DNA of 45,413 nt. Source: Actinomycetota bacterium (GTDB lineage: Bacteria > Actinomycetota > Acidimicrobiia > Acidimicrobiales > Ilumatobacteraceae). Below, one piece after another: positions 40,342-45,413 of the stretch; positions within the stretch are counted from its first letter, which is position 1; each line of letters opens with the position of its first letter. A program made the translations under genes and the position numbers. The notes under the pieces were generated by a model, which saw nothing but the letters and a program-made list of their open reading frames with translations, had not been told where the DNA came from and made no database searches. Where the stretch lies: NCBI GenBank assembly GCA_026393475.1, contig JAPLAA010000107.1, forward strand, positions 1 to 45,413, in the 5' to 3' direction.

Positions 40342-41991
40342 CTACGGCCGGCACAGGGCGCGTCGCACGGCGTCCTCGAGTTCGGCTGCCTGGTTGGTTG
40401 GTTCGGCCGTCCACCGGGCGGCGACGTGGCCGTCGGGTCGGACGAGGACCGCGCCGCCGGGCTCGATTCCGTAGGTCCGTCGGATGGCGTCGCTGTGCCG
40501 GTCGAGTTGGGGCGTGTCGAGGGTGATGTCGAGTTCGGCTGCGGTGGCGCGGGCAGCAGCGATCCAGGTTTCTTGGTGGGTGGTGATGACGGCGAAGTGG
40601 GTGGTGAACAGGTCGAGGACCGACTGGTGTTCAGCGTCGTCGATCCAGAAGTGTGGCGCGCGGTGTCCGGGCCGCGCCGTCGGCACGTAGTCCATGACGG
40701 GGTCCGTGTTCGTGGGCGGCGGCGTGCTGTCGAGGGTGACCGTCGGGTTGTCGTAGTGGTAGCCGAGCTCCATGCCCGCGAAGTTGCCGTATCGCCTCGC
40801 TCGGGCGACGGCTGTGGCCGGGCTGATGCCGTCGGGGTGTCGGCCCTGGCCGGCTTCCGCGACGTCGACGACGAGACGGGCGTTGTCGAGTGATCTGGCG
40901 GTGTTGTACTCGGCAACGGGTCGACGTTCCTGATCGTAGGTGTCCAGGAGCGACACGTCGGCGTGGCCGTGGAGGACGTGGGCGAGCTTCCAGGCGAGGT
41001 TGTGCGCTGATTGGATGCCGGTGTTGACGCCGAACCCCCCGGTGGGTGGCATCTGCTGGGCGGCGTCCCCGACGAGAAAGACCCGGTTGGAGCGGAAGCG
41101 TTCCGCGACGGTCGCGTTCATCGTCCAGGTGCCGATCGAGATGACCTCGGGTGTGAGCGCTGCGTCGCCGATGGCGTCGCGGATCCAGCCGATGCAGCCG
41201 TCGGTGTCGTAGCGGGCGAGCGCGGCAGGCGTGCCGTCATAGCTGATCTGACACAGCCAGCGGCCGCGACCGTCGAGTGGCTGGAACACGCCGCGCTGGT
41301 CGGGGTTGGCCACCCAGTACATCACTGCGGGCCGATGGGCCACCCACGGGTCGAGATCGGCTCGGAAGTACACGTTGACGTAGTGGCCGATCGCCGCGCG
41401 TCCGGTCAGGCCGATGCCGACGTGGTCGCGGATGGTACTGGCCGCGCCATCGGCGGCGATGACGTACTCCGTGCCGATCACCGAGCTGACTCCACTGGTG
41501 CGGTCGTTCACGCTGACGGCAACGTCGCCGTCGCACTGATCGATGGCAACGACCTCGAGGTTGAATCGCACGTCGACGAGGCCCGTGCGCAACGCAGTGG
41601 CGAGGAAAACCGGCTCGAACAGATCTTGCGACGTGAGGATCGGTCGTTCCGGGCTGATCGAACCGACCGGCAGGGTGCCGCTGAACCCTTGGGTGGGCAT
41701 GCGCCCATACTCCTCACCGCCGAGACCGCTGGTGTAGACGATCTGCGAGGTCCAACCGTCGGGCAGGTTGAGCGCAACCATGGCGGCGTGCGCTTCGGTG
41801 CCCCATGCCCGCACGATCTCCATCGTCCGCGTGTTGATGTTGCGCGCCTTGGGGTGGATCGCGGTGCCGGGATGTCGTTCGACGACGATGGTGCGTACGC
41901 CGTGGCGAGCGAGTTCGATGGCTGTGGCGAGGCCGACGGGCCCTGCGCCGCACACGACGACCGGGCTTCGCGTGCCGTCCTTGGATTGCAT
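40342..41991 (-). CDS. FAD-dependent aromatic hydroxylase (PHBH-type flavoprotein monooxygenase)
   Basis: The 549-residue class A flavoprotein has the dinucleotide motif VVVCGAGPVGLATAIELARHG, the middle YVIAADGAASTIRDHVGI (DG motif) and VFLVGDAAQQMPPTGGFGVN (GD motif), then a thioredoxin-like C-terminal domain as in phenol/resorcinol hydroxylases. It likely hydroxylates an aromatic or polyketide substrate with NAD(P)H. ATG at 41991 has GGAGG 7 bases upstream. It is divergent from a TetR regulator whose probable operator lies between them. Confidence 0.93.
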   Translation of the reverse strand: MQSKDGTRSPVVVCGAGPVGLATAIELARHGVRTIVVERHPGTAIHPKARNINTRTMEIVRAWGTEAHAAMVALNLPDGWTSQIVYTSGLGGEEYGRMPTQGFSGTLPVGSISPERPILTSQDLFEPVFLATALRTGLVDVRFNLEVVAIDQCDGDVAVSVNDRTSGVSSVIGTEYVIAADGAASTIRDHVGIGLTGRAAIGHYVNVYFRADLDPWVAHRPAVMYWVANPDQRGVFQPLDGRGRWLCQISYDGTPAALARYDTDGCIGWIRDAIGDAALTPEVISIGTWTMNATVAERFRSNRVFLVGDAAQQMPPTGGFGVNTGIQSAHNLAWKLAHVLHGHADVSLLDTYDQERRPVAEYNTARSLDNARLVVDVAEAGQGRHPDGISPATAVARARRYGNFAGMELGYHYDNPTVTLDSTPPPTNTDPVMDYVPTARPGHRAPHFWIDDAEHQSVLDLFTTHFAVITTHQETWIAAARATAAELDITLDTPQLDRHSDAIRRTYGIEPGGAVLVRPDGHVAARWTAEPTNQAAELEDAVRRALCRP

Positions 41992-42040
41992 GCCTGCACC
42001 TCCGACGATGAGGACGACGACAAGCTCCGCCGCATTCGGA

Positions 42041-42056
42041 CAATGATATATCGGTG
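42041..42056. promoter_or_regulatory. Candidate TetR operator, copy 1
   Basis: On the minus strand the site reads CACCGATATATCATTG, an imperfect palindrome that matches copy 2 (43250-43265) at 14 of 16 bases. It lies in the divergent gap between the monooxygenase and the TetR gene and includes a TATATC that could be the monooxygenase -10. Confidence 0.65.
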
Positions 42057-42125
42057 ATCGACTTTCTGCCGAGCGCTCGCCCGGTCCAGGCATGCCGGCG
42101 GGCCCTTGTCGCTAGAGTGGGATCG

Positions 42126-42731
42126 ATGGCATCACGTGGCCCGACGAGCAAGCGCAGGCCCGACGACGTCGGTGCCGCGATGCTCGAGGTGGCCTGCCGG
42201 TTGTTGGCCACCGAGGGTCCTGAGGCTCTCACCACCAGACGGATCGCTGCCGAAGCAGGCACCACCACGATGACGCTCTATGCGCGCTTCGGCGACAAGG
42301 ACGGCGTCGAACAGGCGGTCATCGTGGAAGGCTTCACCCGGCTGAAGGCTGCGATGGAGCGCGCTGCGAAGCGGTCCAAGGAGCCCGTCCAGGGAGTGAT
42401 CGCAGTGGCCCGCGCCTATCGACGCTTCGCCCTGGAGAACCCGGCGTTCTACGCCGCGATGTTCCAACGTACGGGGCGAGCAGCCGTGCCCACCGCCGAG
42501 GGTCATCGCGTCGGGTCAGAGACGTTCGGCGTGCTCGCCGCAGTCGTGCAGCGCTCCGTCGACGCCGGCATCGTGAGCGACGATGCCGACGTCGTGGCCC
42601 GGCGGGTATGGGCGATGTGCCATGGGGCGGTGTCACTCGAGCTCGTCGGGATGGGTGTCGCTCCGGCGGCGTCGGATGAGTACTTCGACGGCTCGATTCG
42701 ATCGGTGATGGGCGGCCACGCCGCCCGGTGA
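42126..42731 (+). CDS. TetR-family regulator with WHG-type C-terminal domain
   Basis: The 201-residue protein has an N-terminal TetR HTH (MLEVACRLLATEGPEALTTR..TTTMTLYARFGDKDGVEQAV) and a C-terminal ligand domain with FALENPAFYAAMF and VWAMCHGAVSLEL, the W..HG signature of the WHG group. ATG at 42126 has TAGAGT 7 bases upstream, so it may be leaderless. It probably represses the divergent monooxygenase and the downstream operon; the inducer is unknown. Confidence 0.92.
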   Translation: MASRGPTSKRRPDDVGAAMLEVACRLLATEGPEALTTRRIAAEAGTTTMTLYARFGDKDGVEQAVIVEGFTRLKAAMERAAKRSKEPVQGVIAVARAYRRFALENPAFYAAMFQRTGRAAVPTAEGHRVGSETFGVLAAVVQRSVDAGIVSDDADVVARRVWAMCHGAVSLELVGMGVAPAASDEYFDGSIRSVMGGHAAR

Positions 42732-42735
42732 GCAG

Positions 42736-43179
42736 TCAGCGCCGTGAGGCGATGAAGACAGGGATCTGACGCTCGGTCTTGGCCTGGTACTCGGCATAGG
42801 GCGGGTACGCCACCACCGAACGCTCCCACCACAGCGCCTTGTCGGCGCCGGTCACCTCGCGGATCGACACGGCGAACGGCGACGGCCCGTCCTGCACCCA
42901 CACGTCGTCGGGGTGAGCCAACAGGTTGAAGTACCACACCGGATGCTTCGGGGCGCCGCCCATCGACGCCACGAGCGCGTACTCGCCCTCGTGCTCGACC
43001 CGCATCAGCGGCGTCTTGCGGATCACACCAGAGCGGGCGCCTCTGGTCGTGACCACGATGATCGGCAGGCCCGTGTCGCGCAGCGTGTTGGCGCGCGTGC
43101 CGCCTGACGCCTCGTACTCCTCGACCTGATCCCTGACCCACTCCCATGGGCTCGGCGCGTACTCGCTGGACTCGGACAT
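42736..43179 (-). CDS. Ddn-type deazaflavin (F420)-dependent nitroreductase-family oxidoreductase
   Basis: The 147-residue split-barrel protein has TRANTLRDTGLPIIVVTTRGARSG, RKTPLMRVEHEGEYALVASMGG and PVWYFNLLAHPDDVWVQDG, the pattern of the Ddn/F420-dependent family that binds F420H2. Its natural substrate is unknown. ATG at 43179 has AGGAGAGG about 7 bases upstream. It faces away from the NAD(P)-binding operon and converges with the TetR gene. Confidence 0.92.
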   Translation of the reverse strand: MSESSEYAPSPWEWVRDQVEEYEASGGTRANTLRDTGLPIIVVTTRGARSGVIRKTPLMRVEHEGEYALVASMGGAPKHPVWYFNLLAHPDDVWVQDGPSPFAVSIREVTGADKALWWERSVVAYPPYAEYQAKTERQIPVFIASRR

Positions 43180-43244
43180 GTGTCGACCTCTCCTGTCTCG
43201 GGTGTCTGGTTCGCTCCGACGATACCACCATCGGCGGCCGACAG

Positions 43245-43272
43245 TTGACCAACGGTATATCATTGGTATAGT
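43245..43272 (+). promoter_or_regulatory. Strong promoter with TetR operator copy 2 between -35 and -10
   Basis: TTGACC (43245-43250) and TATAGT (43267-43272) are spaced 16 bases, and the spacer is filled by CAACGGTATATCATTG (43250-43265), part of the wider palindrome CCAA-N10-TTGG. This is the ideal repressor position. It drives the 43322-45413 operon. Confidence 0.72.
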
Positions 43273-43321
43273 TTCGATGTTGATCGGGAAGGTCCCGGTC
43301 AACGAATGAGAGGACGACACC

Positions 43322-44191
43322 GTGAACATCTCGATCATCGGCGGAACCGGAACCATCGGCAGCCACGTGGTCCGCACCCTCGCCGAACGGGGCCACGCTC
43401 CGCTCGCCCTTGCACGATCCGAGGCTGCAGCCCAGGCCGTCCGAGATCTCGGAGGGGTTCCGCATACGGGCAGTCTCGACGACCCCGAGACCATCCGACA
43501 CCTCGTCGCCGAGGCGCATGCGGTCCTCCTCCTCACCGGCAACGGGCCCGATCAGGTCCGCCACGAATGCGGTGCCATCGATGCCGTGGCTGCCACCTCG
43601 AAGGCGACGATCGTGAAGGTCTCCGTGCCAGGCGCGGCCGCCGACTCCCCGTTCGAGATCGGCAAGGTGCACCACACCATCGAGGAGCACCTGCGCGCGT
43701 CCGGTCTCGACCACTCGGTGGTGCGGCCCGGCTGGCTGATGCAGAACATCGCACTCGTCACCGGCGGGATCCGCGACCGCGACGAACTGGCACTGCCCAT
43801 CGGCGAAGGCGCCGTCGCCGCAATCGATGCCCGCGACGTCGCACTGGTCTGCGCACTACTGCTCGAGGACCCCACCGGTGCGGCTGGAACCGACCACATG
43901 CTCATCGGGGCCGCCGACATCACCGGCACCTCAATGGCAGCCGCACTCAGCAGCGGCGCCGGCCGACCCATCGCCTTCCGCGACAGCACGCTCGACGAGT
44001 TCAGCGCCACCCTCCTCGCGAGTGGCGTTCCGGAAGCTGCAGTCGGCGATCTCGGGATGCTCTACGACGTCATCATCCGCCACGGCTTCCTCGCGGGCGC
44101 CTCGAACGCAGCACCCGATCTCACCGCCCAACCCGCACGCACCTTCGAAGACTTCGCGACCGCGCACCGCGACTGGTTCACCCGGAGCTGA
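43322..44191 (+). CDS. NmrA-like NAD(P)-binding (atypical SDR) protein
   Basis: The 289-residue protein has a Rossmann start MNISIIGGTGTIGSHVV (GxxGxxG), LDDPETIRHLVAEAHAVLLLTG, and VRPGWLMQNIALVTGGI, typical of NmrA/YtfG-type atypical short-chain dehydrogenases acting on quinones or sensing NADP. The GTG at 43322 has AGAGGA about 8 bases upstream. It is the first gene of the TetR-controlled operon. Confidence 0.88.
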   Translation: MNISIIGGTGTIGSHVVRTLAERGHAPLALARSEAAAQAVRDLGGVPHTGSLDDPETIRHLVAEAHAVLLLTGNGPDQVRHECGAIDAVAATSKATIVKVSVPGAAADSPFEIGKVHHTIEEHLRASGLDHSVVRPGWLMQNIALVTGGIRDRDELALPIGEGAVAAIDARDVALVCALLLEDPTGAAGTDHMLIGAADITGTSMAAALSSGAGRPIAFRDSTLDEFSATLLASGVPEAAVGDLGMLYDVIIRHGFLAGASNAAPDLTAQPARTFEDFATAHRDWFTRS

Positions 44192-44197
44192 TCCACC

Positions 44198-44563
44198 ATG
44201 ACCTTCACCATCGTCGCCACCATCGCCGCCGTCGCTTCCACCCTGCTCGGCATCGGGTTCCTCCTCGCCCCATCGTTCATGCTCGACCAATGGGGGCTCA
44301 CGCACGAGTCACCAACGGTGTTCCTCAGCCGGCGTATCGGTTCGATCTACCTCGGCCTCGCGGTCCTGTTCGTCGTGGGACGAGATGCGCCACCGTCGCG
44401 GCTGCGCGATGCCGTCTGCATCGGCCTGGCCATCGCGCTGGTGCTCCTCGCACTCACCGGGATCATCGAACGCGCCGCCAAGCGGGTCAGCGCGGGCATC
44501 GCCGTCTCAATCGTCGTCGAACTCTTCCTCGCAGCAAGCTTTGCGTGGGTGGCAACCCGATGA
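44198..44563 (+). CDS. Small four-helix membrane protein
   Basis: The 121-residue protein has about four hydrophobic segments (residues about 5-27, 45-62, 70-90 and 98-118) linked by short loops with charged residues. I do not recognise a specific family; similar small proteins often accompany NAD(P)-binding and oxidoreductase genes. It starts 6 bases after the previous stop and overlaps the esterase gene by ATGA, so all three are co-expressed. Confidence 0.8.
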   Translation: MTFTIVATIAAVASTLLGIGFLLAPSFMLDQWGLTHESPTVFLSRRIGSIYLGLAVLFVVGRDAPPSRLRDAVCIGLAIALVLLALTGIIERAAKRVSAGIAVSIVVELFLAASFAWVATR

Positions 44564-45413
44564 GCGCCACGACGCCAGCGCCGCGACCGACTCGCACGTT
44601 CCGTGCGCTGGCGGCGATGTCAGGCCTCATGCTCTCACCTGCCGAGAACGTGACACCAGCGAAAGCCCGCCAGCAACTTGCCCGGGCGAGCAGCGGCCCG
44701 AAGATGCTCGTCGGACGCCGACCCGCACTGGACGACGTACGCGACGACATCCTCGTCGGTGTTCCCGTGCGCCGCTACGTCCCCGAGTCGGCGCGCCCCG
44801 GCACCATCGTCTTCTTCCACGGAGGCGGCTGGATGCTCGGCAGCATCGACACCCACGACATCCTCGCGGCCGGTTTGGCCGCGTCCACCCACCATGAGGT
44901 GATCTCCGTCGGCTACCGGCTCACCCCCGAACACCCCTACCCAGCCGGGCTCGACGACTGCCTCGCCGTCACCCGCGCCATCCAGGCCGACGGACCGGTG
45001 GCCGTTGCAGGCGACAGCGCCGGCGGGGGGCTCGCTGCCGTTGTCGCCAACCACCTTCCCGTCGTGGCACAACTGCTCATGTACCCCGCAGTGGACCTCA
45101 CCGGCACGTACCCGTCCCAGGAGCACTATGCCACCGGCCACATCCTCACCAGAGCGACAATGGCCCACTTCTGCGCAACGTACGTACCTGACGTCGACCG
45201 TCGCACCGACGGCGACGCCTCCCCCATCCACGCCACGACACTCACCACCGCACCCAGCTACTTCGTCGTCGCCCAATGCGACGTACTCCGCGACCAAGGC
45301 ATCGCCTACGCGGAACGCCTCCGCACGGCCGGCAACGCCGTCACCGTGGATGAAGTCCCCGGAACACTCCACGGCTTCATGTCGCTCCTCGGACTACGCG
45401 ACGCACGCGAAGC
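44560..45413 (+). CDS. Alpha/beta-hydrolase fold-3 (HSL-type) esterase, partial
   Basis: The gene starts ATGA-overlapped with the membrane protein gene and stays open to the window edge, giving 284 codons. It has the oxyanion-hole motif FFHGGGWMLGS, the nucleophile elbow VAGDSAGGGLAA, the acid in VVAQCDVLRDQG and the His in TLHGFMSLL, so the catalytic triad is complete and only the C-terminal tail is missing. It hydrolyses carboxylic esters or lactones; with the monooxygenase this suggests breakdown of an aromatic or cyclic ester compound. Confidence 0.92.
   Translation, partial: MSATTPAPRPTRTFRALAAMSGLMLSPAENVTPAKARQQLARASSGPKMLVGRRPALDDVRDDILVGVPVRRYVPESARPGTIVFFHGGGWMLGSIDTHDILAAGLAASTHHEVISVGYRLTPEHPYPAGLDDCLAVTRAIQADGPVAVAGDSAGGGLAAVVANHLPVVAQLLMYPAVDLTGTYPSQEHYATGHILTRATMAHFCATYVPDVDRRTDGDASPIHATTLTTAPSYFVVAQCDVLRDQGIAYAERLRTAGNAVTVDEVPGTLHGFMSLLGLRDARE

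Overview
The window is a high-GC actinobacterial chromosome segment, most likely from the Acidimicrobiia (Ilumatobacter-like). That placement is inferred from gene order, F420-type oxidoreductases, a bS22-type mini ribosomal protein and frequent leaderless-looking starts; it was not tested by a search.

Region 1 (1-19.6 kb) is a conserved housekeeping block. Right to left on the minus strand it holds metG, tatD, a small double-psi-barrel-like envelope protein, rsmA and ispE, then (past the plus-strand bS22 gene) tRNA-Gln, glmU, prs, rplY (L25) and pth, then an LLM oxidoreductase, mfd, a DUF4032 kinase-like gene and the start of a SurA/PrsA-like lipoprotein. An ABC-F gene diverges from mfd. This matches the order around M. 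tuberculosis metS-tatD-rpfB-ksgA-ispE and pth-rplY-prsA-glmU-mfd, with two departures: GlmU lacks its acetyltransferase active site, and the RpfB slot is filled by a small secreted barrel protein. A second coupled minus-strand set is DUF192-rsmI-HAD phosphatase.

Region 2 (19.6-31.2 kb) is metabolic: amidase, class III aminotransferase with a coupled Lrp/AsnC regulator, EamA transporter, DUF885 protein, class C beta-lactamase-type lipoprotein, cytochrome P450, MFS exporter, a YciI-PPOX fusion and a divergent SoxR. A textbook SoxR box lies in the SoxR/PPOX intergenic region.

Region 3 (31.2-34.7 kb) is a four-gene plus-strand array: an HTH-fused MNT nucleotidyltransferase, a HEPN protein, a protein with two predicted membrane segments, and a 530-residue, extremely cationic, amphipathic-helix protein with one acidic residue between positions 49 and 514. 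It is preceded by overlapping GATC palindromes. This is the best candidate here for an undescribed system.

Region 4 (34.7-40.25 kb) looks like a small, decaying integrative element. It contains a tyrosine integrase and excisionase, vapBC followed by an Xre regulator and an unknown gene, an AbiU2/HEPN-like gene broken by an in-frame amber codon, a frameshifted cysteine-rich gene and an unknown ORF. It is bracketed by two nested pairs of direct repeats.

Region 5 (40.3-45.4 kb) is an FAD monooxygenase, a divergent TetR/WHG regulator, a Ddn-type F420 oxidoreductase, and an operon of NAD(P)-binding protein, small membrane protein and HSL-type esterase (cut by the window end). Two near-identical 16-bp operators in front of the monooxygenase and of the operon suggest one TetR regulon.
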